DNA from: Botrytis cinerea B05.10
Taxonomy: Eukaryota > Ascomycota > Leotiomycetes > Helotiales > Sclerotiniaceae
Reading direction: 5' to 3'
Assembly: GCF_000143535.2 (NCBI RefSeq)
Contig: NC_037314.1
Location: 2,542,001-2,606,000, forward strand
DNA: 64,000 bases
Of this stretch, positions 24,625 to 37,344 are shown in pieces. Numbering within the stretch: the first letter of the stretch is position 1; each line of letters begins with the position of its first letter. The notes under the pieces are model-generated. The model was not told the origin of the DNA and made no database searches. It saw only the letters and a program-made list of their open reading frames with translations. Made by a program: the position numbers and the translations under genes.

Positions 24625-26383
24625 TTTGACGTTTCAGTTAAACGGTTGAAGGGGATTTATTAAAATGGATGATTGTATAATAAAGTGCTCTTAGATATCA
24701 ACGAATGGATGAAGAATTGATTGATGCTAGCGTGCGGCGAGGCAGAGGGATTGTGCCGCGTGTCTAATGAACAATGAATTCTCCGGATATCAAAGAAGAG
24801 TTAAGATGGCTTGACGGAAAGGAACCAAGAGATGTCTTATAGAGCTCGACGCTAGAGTAGCGCGCGAGAAGCAACCTACATTGCACATCAACTCGGTATC
24901 AATCTTTCCAGAGACCGACACCCGATCAGCTGGTTTCAATTAATATTCCTCATAACCGGTGCTCTGCGGATGACTTTCCCATGCGCCGCACAGGGAATTA
25001 GATAAGACGTTATAAAATATTACGAATAAAGGCATGGATACACTTGTCCCATGCATGAAAATGGCTGAAATAGAATTTAATATGCATTTGGTGTAAGTAA
25101 GGTTCGCTACAGGCTGGTGCCATCCTTACAACCCTGCACATCTTGCAAGGGATTGTTGGTGCGACTGGTCCTTGTGAAAATAAGCTTCTATCAGATCAAT
25201 GACAATTTTGCTCAGTCTTGGGCAAGAAGCAACTGTCAATCCAATGGCAACAACGGTATGAGCGGACCGGCTCAGCGATTTTCTTACAGGTTAGGAAGGT
25301 AAGACGAGTTGCTGCAATGGTTTTTGTGACAGACACTAACGGAAATTGCCTTGCCATACTGGCAGAATGCAAGAAATCCTAGTGGAGAAAGAAAAAAGTA
25401 AAGAAGTTCTATCAACTCCAGCAAATGCTACCCATCCTCGCCAAAATTTCAGCTTGAAATGAATATCAGGAGGCAATATGCAGAGATCTCGCCTAGGTAG
25501 TGTAGTGTATTCATCTAGGTGGTATTGTCACGCCCTTCTTCGAAATCTCCCATAAGACTGCATTGAAAGCCCATGGTGATGAATACTCTGTTGAGACGTG
25601 TCTGCATCTGGAGAGCGGACATGCGGGCCGGATTCGCCTCCAATGAGCTTTCGTTTGTGCCATAAGCACGATCGTAGATTTGGGGATGTGTAGATACGGA
25701 TCCGAAACCTATATTGACCACTCGGAAATGTATTGATACTTACGACGGATAATTCCTGTGTAGATCTCAATGTCATGGTAGCTTTGCTGTCGGAATTCTA
25801 GATATCGACGTCGAGGTAGTGAGAGCGTGGGAAGTTGCATCAACAACAATGCAAAGAGGATACTCGGGCAAACGCTTCGGACTAACCAGTTATGGATAAG
25901 CTTGAGGAGCAATGAGCGGCGGATCATGTGACTATTCCTATCAATTAGCGCCGCAGTGGAGACCCACTAGCATTATCATTACCTACTCGAACTACGAGGA
26001 GATTCGCCCGCATCAGATAATCAGAAACAAGTCTCTCTCACCGCGATGGCATTATCAATTGTTATCTTAAAGCGTGCCTTTACATACTCTTTTACACCTC
26101 AAACTTCACCCCAAGTGATACTTGTACTCTCATCAGAAAGACAGGAGTGATAAGAGTCTGCTTCGTTTCTCAGCTTCAAGGTCGCTTGCTCACTTACAAC
26201 TAGCAGTAATACTCAGGCACAATATCAACCACCTACAATCCTACTTTCATATCTGAAGCTTTCTGCTTCAAGTCTGTCCATTTGTTTATTCCCCATGCAA
26301 GATCTTTACAGTTCGTGAAACCCACCTACCATAAATTGTTCTAGTATCTGCACACCATCTTGCATTTGCGCCTTCCGAGTATA
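24625..26383. other. Divergent promoter region, GH3 and DUF202 genes
   Basis: 1.76 kb between two divergent gene starts. Apart from the weak two-exon candidate on the minus strand at 25515-25927, no gene was recognised. The 26100-26380 part is C/T-rich, as is common just upstream of fungal start codons. Confidence 0.45.
25515..25927 (-). CDS. Possible small two-exon hypothetical gene
   Basis: Two open stretches on the minus strand join in frame if a GTAAGT..ATATAG intron is removed: exons 25927-25744 and 25708-25515, 125 residues. The N-terminal part is hydrophobic (a stretch near residues 15-35), the rest polar. No family was recognised. Against it: the intron would be only 35 nt, shorter than the others here, and there is no independent conservation. 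If real it shares the promoter region of the DUF202 gene, pointing the other way. Treat as a candidate only. Confidence 0.25.
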
Positions 26384-27421
26384 ATGGCTGAAACATCAAA
26401 CCACCGTCAATCTATTGGAGAACCCGAAGACCCACTCGAATCACCCTCACGAGAAAGAGATCAATGGGAATCTACTGAACTCTCAGAATTGGAACACATT
26501 AGGCAGAATTATACACACGCCTCATCTACTCATGCATTGGGTCCTGGTAGTACAGCACCCGATGGATTTTTTGGTCAATTGGCTTTTAATGTCTCAAAGT
26601 TCTGGAGACACCAAATCAGTGTAACCGTTGACCATGTTGCATGTAGAGATCATCTCGGTATGTATCCTTTTATCCGTTTTCTCGATCTGGTTCAGACCGT
26701 CTACCCATGACAAGGTATATTACCTATTGTGGAATCCGGCGTTCAGGGCCGAAAGACTTCTATTAGCTGGGACTTTATTTTCATCCATCTTCTTCCAGTA
26801 ATCCGTACATTGCGTTTTCTGTCAGAATCTTTTATTGAGCCTTGGCGTTCTGTATCGTTTCTACCCAGTAGTTCTTGCTTCAGCATAGAAAGAATCGTTT
26901 GCTCTACATGTTTCCCGTTCAGCGTTTCGTAGACGAACTTATTAGCTAATTCTAACAGCTCTCGAACGCACTTTCTTAGCATATCTCAGGACTTCACTGG
27001 CCTTGTCAATGTTGGGCGTATCAATTGCACAGCTATTGTATGTTTTCTATGGAGCTTAATCATACCGCGATCATTGTATTGATATTTACCCAGCCGATTG
27101 CAGCATTCCCCCACACCAAACCCACTCATAGGGTTCTTCGTACTTGGCAAACCTCTGGCCTGCATATGTCAAGGTGCTGCAATAACAACTTTATTGGTGG
27201 GAAGTATCAGGAGCTGGAGACATCAAAATGCCATTGTGAGAGGTAAAGCTCTTTCGGGAGGATTTGAAGTCCTTCTCATCGGGGTTGGATTCTTCCTTGT
27301 GAGTAGGCTTCGACAGTATTGTCATTGAGCGAGTTTTACTGACTAGCCTCAGATTTTTCTAACGTTCCTTGTGCTTTTGATTGCTGTGGATGTCATAAAA
27401 GAACATCTGAAGTCTGATTAA
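26384..27421 (+). CDS. DUF202-domain small membrane protein
   Basis: Four exons: 26384-26657, 26959-27037, 27094-27298, 27353-27421, joining to 208 residues. After a polar N-terminal region of about 75 residues (rich in Glu, Ser and Pro) comes the domain signature DHLALERTFLAYLRTSLALS, rebuilt across the first intron. Two further hydrophobic segments follow (LIGFFVLGKPLA... and the C-terminal FLTFLVLLIAVDV), for three or more membrane spans, with a conserved SWRHQNAIVRGK loop between. Starting at ATG 26384 gives MAETSN; no nearer in-frame ATG fits better. Known: DUF202 proteins are small membrane proteins; yeast Vtc1 has a related fold, but the function of these fungal members is largely undefined. 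The first intron (301 nt) is long for this window. Confidence 0.87.
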
Positions 27422-29199
27422 GTGGCGGTGTTCATTAGCTGACCTTTCAAGAATCGAAATGTGATGGACAAATGACCTCTACTTCGGACTCTCCGGACTA
27501 TTATTTCCTTGGAGCAAATGATTATAAGTCTGCCCATCTGACTTCGGTTTATCGGGGGAATCGGGGAGGCATATATTAACAGCCAAGAACATCCCGCTGT
27601 TGCACGTGCTTGAACTATATTGAGGGGAGAGAAGAACGGTTGATTTCGTTCTTAGGCACTAACTGCCGAACAACGGTAGTTCGACGACCGTAAAGTTGAT
27701 GCGATTTCACATGGGAAACTATTGATGGATAATTTCAATCTGCATATGTAGCAAGATAGCACCAGCTGCGGAACATTTATGACATGCCCGAAGGATGTGA
27801 TGAGAATACCTGTGCCCGGATGAGCAGCGCTTTCGGCACGGCGTGCCTTTTGTAATGATGTTCATACAGGGACAAGGGAAGAAGTAGCGAACCATGATAC
27901 AGAATAGATACCCATTCCCTGACTGCTGATATGACAGCCCTCGCAGCAGTTTGACTCACAGATTCATTAAATGCACTTGACCAGCAAGTAAGAGTACATG
28001 AGTCTTGAATTGCTTTGGAGACGCTGCGGATTCTTTGCGTAATATTCTGTGATTGTTGTCATGCGATTTCACCTGGCTGACTGGTATCCATTCGGCTCAA
28101 CCAAATTGTTTTGCTCGGTGCTTGAGCAATCCACTGATGTTCTTATGGGACATATTCTAACCTGCAACGATGGAAACCGAAACGATGAATCTCCAACAAC
28201 CATCGTCACCACAATCATTCCAGACCCGCGATTGCACAGAATGTAGTATCACGTGATATGTCAATACATGAATCTCGCACCCACAGGTTGTTGTTGTTGT
28301 TGTTGCTGCCCTTTGCTGCCATCCAATGATCTTCTCTGTGGCCTCTTATCTTGGCGGCGATCTCTTTGTACCTCGTACCTCTCGTACCTCCCCACCAAGC
28401 CACCCTCCACCAAAGCATGCTCTCGAGGTATGTACCTGGTATTCTAGTAGTAGCAAGGCTTCACTCCAGTTTTACATGATCATGATCAATTATACTTTTT
28501 CTAGCTCTGTCTCTGCTGAATTTTCTGACTTCTCTCTCAAATTTTCGTCGGTTCCAATCTCATCTCTCTAGACTCGGGGGAGCTAGCTTTATTGATTTCC
28601 TTACTCTTTTCATTCACGCCATTACCGTCCCGTCCTAGCATTTCCCCCTTTTTCTTCTTAATTCACTGCAGCTGCAGTACGAGTACCGAATGAATAATTA
28701 TCACAATCAAGATACAGTACCGGTCCGTCGTTGATCAGCAATAACCGCTCTATTGGGCACGAAACACGCATTAGATACGCATTAGATAAATTGCGTAATC
28801 ATCCCTTACCCTTTTTTTTTACCTTGCACAATCCTCAAACAATCATTTTGATATTCGCTATTTGATAACGGCTTGGTAAAGATCCGAAATCGCAGGCAAG
28901 CAAGAAACCACAACATAATCGCGGGACACAAACACAACCACACCCACAAGACATTGAAGAGATCGGAGAGAGAGAGAAAGAGGGAGAGAGAGGCGTCATC
29001 TCTAACTCATTGGGTACCACGCCACTTTTCATTCCTACACTCACTCTACGCTGTACGATCGATTACAAATACTTTGATAAATTCGCCCACTCTTTTCTCC
29101 CGTCTTTTCTTTTCACAACGACATACTGGTCAAGAGACAGACAGACACACAGACACACAGACAGAGAGAAAGAGTTCACACTCTTGAAATCCTTCAAAG
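27422..29199. other. Intergenic region upstream of the zinc transporter
   Basis: 1.78 kb with no recognisable gene. A (GTT)n run lies at about 28287-28302. Just before the transporter start are a purine-rich GA tract (28965-28997) and an ACAG/ACAC repeat (29132-29170), plausibly in the promoter or 5' leader. Confidence 0.5.
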
Positions 29200-31042
29200 A
29201 TGGCGTGGTCAAAGTCAACACGCATTCTGGTCATGCTATTGATCGATGCTGTATTTTTCATCGTAGAATTGGGTGTTGGCTTATGGGTGGGATCATTGGC
29301 ATTGATGGCAGATGCCTTTCACATGGTGAGTAGCTGGGGAAAGGGCCAGAAGTGTATTGATACTAACATTTACATAGTTGAACGATATCATCTCTCTCGC
29401 AGTCGGACTCTGGGCTGTGAAAGCTGCGCGAAGAAATACCACGGACAAATATTCTTTTGGAGTAAGTCGTCGCACAATATACACCAAGCTTTACCGAACG
29501 GATAGCTACATTACCAAGGCTGGAAATTAACAACTTATTTAGTTTTTAAGAGCGGAAATCCTAGGCGCCTTTTTCAACGCCGTCTTCCTTATTGCGCTTT
29601 GCGTATCGATTGTTCTCGAAGCTGTCGGACGTTTCTTCGATCCACCTGAGATTGGTGAACCAAAACTTATACTTATTGTTGGATCATTGGGATTGGCATC
29701 GAATTTGGCTGGATTCTTCGTATTGGGTGGCCATGGTCATTCTCATGGCCCAGGAGATGGACATTCTCATGATGAAATCGCCGATGCGGAAGAAGGACAT
29801 GCGCACAGCCACAGTCACAGTCACAGTCATGCTCACGAAAGCAACTACGGGACGTATAGGGATGAGGTCGACGAAGAAAGTGGAAATGCAGGCGAAGTTT
29901 TCCCCGAAGCTGTTGTAGCAAAAGCTACCGCCAAACGACAAGTACAATTTACCAAGCCTGATGAAGATGCTTCGACAGCTCGCGATAGCAGCAGTATCAT
30001 GACTAGATCGCCCAGCAGAAGTTCCAAGCAACACTCTCATCGAAGACGAACGAGCAAGTCTCAATTCTCTAGTTTGGACAACCTAAGCATCCACCCCGCA
30101 AGCTTTCGACAAGATATCATCGCTGCAAGCAAGACACAATTGGATGGAATCGAAAGCGAGGATTCCAGTGACCCAGATGACGACACCCATGCCCATTCTG
30201 GACCAGCACCAACCGAAAATAGTCCTCTCCTTTCGCATGATCACGACCATCACGCAGATACTCATGCTCATAGCCATGATCACAACGACGAAGGCCATCA
30301 TGAACATCGTTCGAGTCGTCAATCTAAGCATGCGGCGCATAATCACAACAACAAGTCCAAGAAGAAGTCCGGTGGCCATGGTCACAATCATGATGATATG
30401 GGAATGAATGCTATGATCCTTCACGTTATTGGTGATGCTCTGGGAAATGTTGGAGTTATTGTCACTGCTTTGATTATCTGGTTAACTAACTGGCCTGGCC
30501 GTTTGTATGCTGATCCTGCTGTATCACTTTTCATTACCATCATTATTCTTCGATCTTGCATTCCGTTAACCAAGGCTACCGCTCAAATTTTACTACAAGC
30601 TACACCAGATTCGATTGACGTTGCACTTATCAAAGAAGACATCGAGAACTTTGACGCCGTGAAGGGTTGTCATCATGTCCACATTTGGCAACTTAGCGAC
30701 TCCCAACTTGTTGCATCCATGCATATACAAGTTGCCTTCCCAATAGGGGAAGATGGCGGAGAGAAATACATGCAGTTGGCTAAGGAGATTCGAGAATGCT
30801 TACACGGCCATGGTATCCACAGCGCAACTCTTCAACCAGAATTTTGCCTTGATAAAGATCATGATCATATTTTTAATGGTTCAGTCGGATTAGATGGTCA
30901 GGTTCAGACCAAATGTGGGATGGAGGATGACGACTCATGCTTACTCGAATGTATCGATAATTGCAAGGGAAAGGGATGTTGTTCGACACAGGCGGTAGAG
31001 CCTCAACATGACCATTCAGACCATGATGGTCACTCTCATTAG
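29200..31042 (+). CDS. Cation diffusion facilitator, vacuolar zinc transporter type
   Basis: Three exons: 29200-29325, 29378-29461, 29543-31042, joining to 569 residues. Six membrane spans are expected. Both metal-site motifs HxxxD are present: His41/Asp45 in FHMLND (TM2, joined across intron 1) and His364/Asp368 in LHVIGD (TM5). Between TM4 and TM5 is a very long cytosolic loop with many His runs (HSHSHSHSHAH near residue 140, more near 240-300). The C-terminal domain ends in a Cys-rich CKGKGCC segment and a final His cluster. Known: yeast Zrc1/Cot1 proteins move Zn2+ (Cot1 also Co2+) into the vacuole in exchange for protons, using the His loop. The architecture fits that group. Vacuolar location is inferred. 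Confidence 0.93.
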
Positions 31043-33751
31043 ATTTCTTTCATTATTTCCTTTGTTTTGTATCTCTCTTACCCACGAGGAAGATACTCGC
31101 TTCTAATGTACCTTTACTTGAATTGTTTCTTCCCTGGCATTGCAAATGGTATTTTGGGACTGGCTGGGAGTAAAACATTCATACATATACAGTCGATTGA
31201 CTTGAACCTTAATGATGGGTGCAAGAAGTGCGATGTGGCGTTTGATGCAAGTCAATTGACTAATTTTTGCTGGGGAGAGATGTAAAAAGGTATGAAGGAA
31301 ATGGATATATCATCTATTTTTTCAGTACAGGACAGGAGTGAAGACTTTTATAAGCGAGCTTCCTCGATGGAATTTTTTTGATTAAAATGGGTTTTGGAGG
31401 ATGGGGGGGAGATATGTTTTAATGGTGTCGAAAAGTCATAGGTGATAGAGGGGACCTTTGTACAGTAAATATGAGTAGTAGGGTATAAAAGTTTCTTGGG
31501 TGGTTGTTGGGTTAAGGGATGAAATAAGATACGATGGAGATAGGATGAGCAACAATCGATGATTCTATAGACGTTTATGCTTTTATTCAGCGCTGTTCAT
31601 CATTACCGATTCTAATTGCTTTTGTGTCTGTCCGTCTGTGAAAAGGAATGTAATGTCATCCCCGAAGCGAGGTAAACATGGAGATAGCTTCTAACATCCT
31701 TCTTTATCCTAGGTCATTGAGTAAGGCTGCTGGTGCTAATGCAAATACTACTATTTAAGAACTTTTTAGTAAGTATTTGATCCTTTTTGATTTTTCGTCG
31801 GGGTGTAAAGACGAATCGTGCTGGAGATTATGGAATTTGCGATGGAGACTGGGAGGGGATGGGAGTTTGAGGACCATGCTTTATTGTATCACGGTATGAA
31901 AACAAAATTCTCTTGGAGCTTGAAACGGGGAGAAAAATGTTGGGTTGGATTGGGTTGGGAGAGAATATAACTTGTAGATAATAAGTGTGGCGGGGATCCA
32001 TCGTGAGTTGTGGGGGTGTAGTACTTCCTTTTTTTTGATGGTGAGATGGTGAGGTGGTAGGTGAGAGACTAGGTGGGAGTAGGAGGGTTGCTGGATTGCG
32101 ATGTATGCGATAGACTCTTTTTTTACTGCGAGCTTGTTGAACGAGCTGGGGATGGGTAGGTGTGAGTGAGAGAGGGATTGATTGATGTTATAATTAATCG
32201 TCTCCCGGGTTTGAAATTCTGCATTTTGTCTTTTGCACTCTATTATTGTAGTAGTCGAACTTTCTCCGGTTTTATGACTGGTAGGTTAGATGGTATGTGG
32301 TTTGTTTTTTTGGAGATCTGTGTGGATATCTTTGTTTCTCTTTCTCTTTCACTTTCTCCTTTTTTTTATTAATATTTTTTATTTTTTATTGCTTATTTTC
32401 CGAACAGGGATGGAGTCCATATTCAGTGCTGCTCTGCTGTATGGAACTGGCATTTAAAGCATGCATTTGTTTTAGCTTATAAAGGGGTCGGTAAGGGGAA
32501 GCAGAAGCAGGAGTGATTGAAGAAGGAGTTCTTAGACATACTGGTTAGCCGAGAGGGGTATAAAAGGTCTTCTAGAGTTTACCTTTTCTAGCATAATACA
32601 ACTCTTTTCCCACTCGTATCGAAACTGTTCTTTTGGGGATCGGTAGATGAGTTGTATGAGGTCGGATCTCTATAGGAGTGAGGAGGATGCGAGTTGATTT
32701 TGTTGTTTAGAAATATTGGCGGTCAGTTTCTTGATGACTTGCTACTTTTATTACTTTTATATTACTTGGTACATTTCTGATTGTTCCTACCATTTCTACC
32801 GCATCTTAATTCTACGCATCTATTAAGAAGTAAGGATGTAATCGCGTTTATCCTCTCGGCTTAAACTCTACATTATCTCTCCGTCTCATCGACGAAGCAA
32901 AATTTGCATTGGTTAGAATAGAAGTGCCACATCACCATTTTTAAATTTGCGACCAGAGATTGTTTGTTTGTGCATTTTGTGAAGAGGAGACCGATATTTT
33001 TACCATGGGGTAGTCTCATGTGTGAAAGATGAGAATATGGAGACGAGAAACGTGTGGCATTTAAAGATGCGTAGAAAGAAGGTGAGCATCAAAGTGAGAT
33101 GATAGTGAGGTCTGCCATTTTGCAAACCTTGACCGAGCGACCTTTTTGTTGTCAAGGTATGTAAAATCTTTGCTCTAAGTCTTCTGGATCTTTAGGTATA
33201 TTATTGTTCTTGAAAAACTTCTCTCAAGTGATGGATAGATCTGATCATGTCTACCTACTCATGGTATTTGATCTATGGAGGTTAAAATGCTTTAATGAAT
33301 ATGGAGAGAACTGGAAGATTAATGTCAAGTTTATTTAATTTATGACTTTCATATTTGTTGTTGTTATGAGGGAGTCCTCTTTACCAATATAATATGTATG
33401 TATACTTTTGTTGTTGTCGTCATACTTCTTGCCGCTGTCACAAGTTTTGATCTTGTTTTTCCTATTCATTCCACGAGTATTTACCTCATCAATAGCATCT
33501 CTATCTGTTCAATTTGACTTTGTATCCTTAATTACATTATATGTATTGAACAGAGATTTTCGTTCTGACAACTCCACCATCCTTGAATCCCTTGAGCGCC
33601 TGGAACACTCTGTCGGGATTCTTTATGTTTAGTTTATTTGCACGCGGAGTATTTAATACACACTATGAATGTCAATTTTCTCAGAGAAAGAAGTTTAAAC
33701 AGGGTTACGAATCAGTATATCATGACGTATTAAAACAGAAACGCACAGAAA

Positions 33752-33774
33752 GGGGGGGGGGGGGGGGGGGGGGG
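33752..33774 (+). repeat. Poly(G) tract, 23 consecutive G
   Basis: Homopolymer read directly. It is the longest of four plus-strand poly(G) runs in the window. The exact length may be affected by sequencing. Confidence 0.9.
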
Positions 33775-33937
33775 CGCTGGTATTGCTAAGATTCTCCGAG
33801 ATGTGAACATAAACGAACAATTTAAAAGGAGATAGATACTATTCTACTGATTTTAAATTCTGAAATCTTTAACGAGAAAGGTGTAGAACTTGGCTCAGAG
33901 AGTTATTGAGAGTATCAAAAGATTTAAAGGGTTTCTG

Positions 33938-33970
33938 TGGCCGTCTGGTCACGGTGCGAGTCCGATTCTC
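33938..33970 (+). other. tRNA-like fragment (A-box and B-box motifs, no anticodon arm)
   Basis: TGGCCGTCTGG resembles a tRNA A-box and GAGTCCGATTCTC a B-box with a possible T-stem (GCGAG/CTCGT). They are only about 9 bases apart, so there is no room for an anticodon arm, and no matching acceptor stem was found. This is not a tRNA gene. It may be a tRNA-derived relic or chance. Confidence 0.3.
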
Positions 33971-36078
33971 GTTGTCGAAAGGTCATCATCGCCATGCTAC
34001 TTGATTAACATACAAATCAACAATCTAGACTGGCGATACTGACAAATATTCAAATTTTAGCCCAGAAACTCATCATAAAGTTCTGAGCTTGGTGCTCATT
34101 ATTTATTTTCGCATTGAGATGCCACGACAGCCTTGGGTTTATCGGGTGCCGGAGACATACACCTAAAGTATAGTATTGACAGATCCTGGACGCTTTATGT
34201 ATTCCAGGTGAATGGTTTGTGGGATGTTATACTATCGAGAACAATGGTGTTGTATGTGGAATTAATAAGCTCATGTATACGAGGAGAATATAGGGTAACG
34301 GCTACTTTTACCCTAGCTTATGCTAAATATTCTGTGTGTAGAAATACTGAAACTTATTATAGCTAGTGGATCATTGTCCATGAAGCTATATCGACAGAAA
34401 GACAGCAAGAGCGAATGTAACGAAAGAATGAAAGACTTTAGGTTTTTGTCTATTATTACGGGGCTTCAATGATTGGATCGTTAGTATATAACATGAAGTT
34501 GATAGATTTATGATTTTTGTGGTCTCTTTTATCATGATACCCATTGCTGTCACTGAAGTTTCTAATTGCATTATCAATCCATCCACAAATGTTTGTTCAT
34601 GACTGCCATTCTAGTTCCATGCTTTGTGAGCTCATCTTCTTATACTAGGTTTGAAAGACTCAGCTCTTCTGTATTTGATTATCTAGCGGATATTAATATT
34701 TCTTACTACCTCCTTACCTCTTGTTTCAAATTCTATGTTCAATTTCATATGTTAGCCTATCATTTCTCCAAGCATCTTCCTTCTTATATGGGCAAGAAGA
34801 ATATATTATTTAATATAGTGTAGAGTAATATATCTTATTCCATTATAATCAGATAGCTTCTCCTTGTGTCCCTTCAGAACTTCCACAACCAGACGATGGT
34901 GCGCTCGTCACACCTTGCTTATCACAATTCAAGTAACTATTTAGCTCGTATGTTGATTCCAAAGTCAGGAAAGAAAGGTATTTTAACATTATTTCCAGAA
35001 AGCTTGAATTCTACACTCTAATAAGCGCCGGCCCTGAATATAGTATTTTCGAAGGTCTCCTTAAATCTTTGATATGATTACATGCACTTATTCGAAAGGA
35101 CGAACGAACCCCAATATTGTCATTTTCGCACTGTCGTTACCCAGAGACCCCTGAATTTATTATTTTTACTCATTATTGTTAGTATTTCCCACCGTCATTC
35201 TCACTCTAAGATTATTCTTGGCTCCTCTCAAATTCCCTGGGTTGACAAACCTATGCCCAGCATCATACTCCATATCGATAAACCTTCATTTTTATTCGGC
35301 AATAATCTTTTACACAGTGAAAATTGTTGCCCATTGGCTCTCCATTCTTGCACACTCATTTCTTTACCATTATTATATTATATAGTCTGAAAAATCGATA
35401 TTCACCTGACTATCAAAGTGTCTACGAAACTCCGCCGCTAGTGGTCACGCTTTTACACCCTGCTCTGTTTCCACCATTCGTATATCAATCGCGGGACGTA
35501 TATCTACTACGCCCTTGCGTAAATGTACAAGAAAGCTGAATTCCATACTGAGAAATATACAAGCTGATGCATTTACTCATAACGCAGCCGATGTAATATT
35601 TTGAACTCTGGGATTGATATAACGTAACTTTATCTATCAAGAGTCTGTCTCATTATTCACCCATCGAGCTATGTATATATACTTCACATCCATTTTCATA
35701 CGTATTACACATCACATCGATAAGTAAATGAGAATCCCTTCAAGGGTCTGAAATGTAGCATTATTGTTTCACAATTCGAAAATGAAAAAATTAAGAGTTC
35801 GCTTGCTAGTTCTGTAGATCTGGTCCCATGAAATGCTCTTGGAAAGATGTTAATACAATAAAATCTTTTCACTTAAAAATTCAACGGCAGTGCTTACAGT
35901 CAACGACAGCAAAGCTAGATCGAAATTCAACAAGATTAATCATCATCCAACAACAAAACGCAAAGAAAACTAAAAGCATTACTTAATACTTTAGATGTCA
36001 CCTCTTTGAACTCCGTTGCTCTAATTTTCCGTTTAGGTAGATAGTATATTAGAATTTTCTCTCCGGCCTGCAGAAACC

Positions 36079-36558
36079 CTACCCCCTGCGGAATACGAGA
36101 TGGCGTTGGGAGTTCGGATTTGCTGAGATAAATACGAGAGATGATGAGTTTATATTCTCCCTCAACGCACTCACTGATCCCATCTCCTCAATCAACAAAC
36201 AATATATCATAATTACAGCCCATAATTTGGATCTAGTGTCTTCACCCATGTATCCGAGAATCAAGAAACATCTCGCGAGTATCTCTTCCTCTCTGAATCG
36301 AGGATGAGATATTTCCAATCGAATCGGACGAGTGTGATCGAGATAAAGCAGGATAATAAGAGTATGAGATAAGCGAATACTGCAATAATGAATAAGTAAT
36401 AATAACGCTGCCATATTGACAAGAAAACCCTCTGCAAACCCCCAAAGCAATGGAAATAAGAATAGCAACAGTACAATAATCAGAATAAATACCAACACTT
36501 CTTTTAAAACAACTAGAATTCTACTCCGGAGTCCAGATTCTGCACTGATAATTGTCAA
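36079..36558 (-). CDS. Possible hypothetical membrane protein ORF
   Basis: A single open frame of 159 codons starting MTIISAESG. It is the longest frame in an otherwise gene-poor 6-kb stretch. It contains two strongly hydrophobic stretches (about residues 15-45 and 48-75) and another near 110-125, with a polar C-terminus. No family was recognised, and overlapping frames on the same strand also have open stretches, which weakens the case. May be chance. Confidence 0.22.
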   Translation of the reverse strand: MTIISAESGLRSRILVVLKEVLVFILIIVLLLFLFPLLWGFAEGFLVNMAALLLLIHYCSIRLSHTLIILLYLDHTRPIRLEISHPRFREEEILARCFLILGYMGEDTRSKLWAVIMIYCLLIEEMGSVSALRENINSSSLVFISANPNSQRHLVFRRG

Positions 36559-37344
36559 AGAGGAAACTATCCTTGATTACCATGTTCGAGCGAACAGTCT
36601 GGGACGAATTCTGACCGGAACCTTGACTTCCTTCTGAGAAATTCTCAAAACATAATATGGAGAAAAATTTGTACAAGATTCAGTATCAATTTATACTTCC
36701 ACTCCAACCCCAAAGATCTGGTCACCTAGATACTCACTCCCTTTTCCTCTCCCCTAGCCCCCTATAATAAACTATTATCCATTCACCCGATATCCTCACC
36801 CAGAAAACCTCCAGACACCAAATCAGACAGATAGGTCATCACTGACCAAAAATATCTTCCTCAAAGTAACAATGTAATGATTAAATTCTTGTTTGCCAAT
36901 CCATCATCCCCATGAATATAAATAAAGTTACAACAATAAATAATCATAACTCCTTCTTTCTTTCCCATCATAAAAGCCGCTGCAAAAAGGTATAATGCCG
37001 CTTAGCGCATCGCCTAAAATCGTAAAACAAGAAGCGCGCTGAAATATGTACAAACGTGCGAGTATGTCGGAATTCCGAGCTTGACGTATCCGTTTGGTGG
37101 GACTGGGTGCCTCTTTTTCTCGAGTGATATTTGATTGCAAAGTACACGTGCCTTGTCGAATAATGACGACCTGTGCATTCGATTCGCTTCTTTTTCATAA
37201 CAGCTCCCTCCAGGTTTCAGCGTCGAGTCGAATTGTTTGTCCTTAGAACACACCCCGCATATGCCGCCCCTGAATTAATATCAACCTTCCCAAACCCAAA
37301 ACCTAAACTTTGACCTTAAACCTTAATTCCACTCCGTCATATCA
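36559..37344. other. Spacer downstream of the Cys-rich membrane protein gene
   Basis: About 790 bases at the 3' side of the minus-strand gene. Overlapping short frames (36928-37253) show no domain. Nothing is recognised. Confidence 0.45.

Larger units (their letters stand above)
31043..36078. other. Gene-poor region
   Basis: About 5 kb in which only short open frames occur. The first kilobase is G/T-rich on the plus strand. A TATA-like box (GGTATAAAAGG) sits at about 32567-32577 with no coding region downstream. A run of 23 consecutive G lies at 33752-33774, and a tRNA-like fragment at 33938-33970. It may hold a long 3' untranslated region, non-coding transcripts or distant regulatory DNA, none of which the sequence proves. 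Confidence 0.5.

Noticed and set aside
30083..30424. Met/Ile-rich minus-strand frame over the transporter
   Set aside because: It is the complement of the His-rich loop codons (CAT/CAC read as ATG/GTG), a compositional artefact.
33938..33970. A functional tRNA gene
   Set aside because: There is no anticodon arm or acceptor stem. It is kept only as a tRNA-like fragment.
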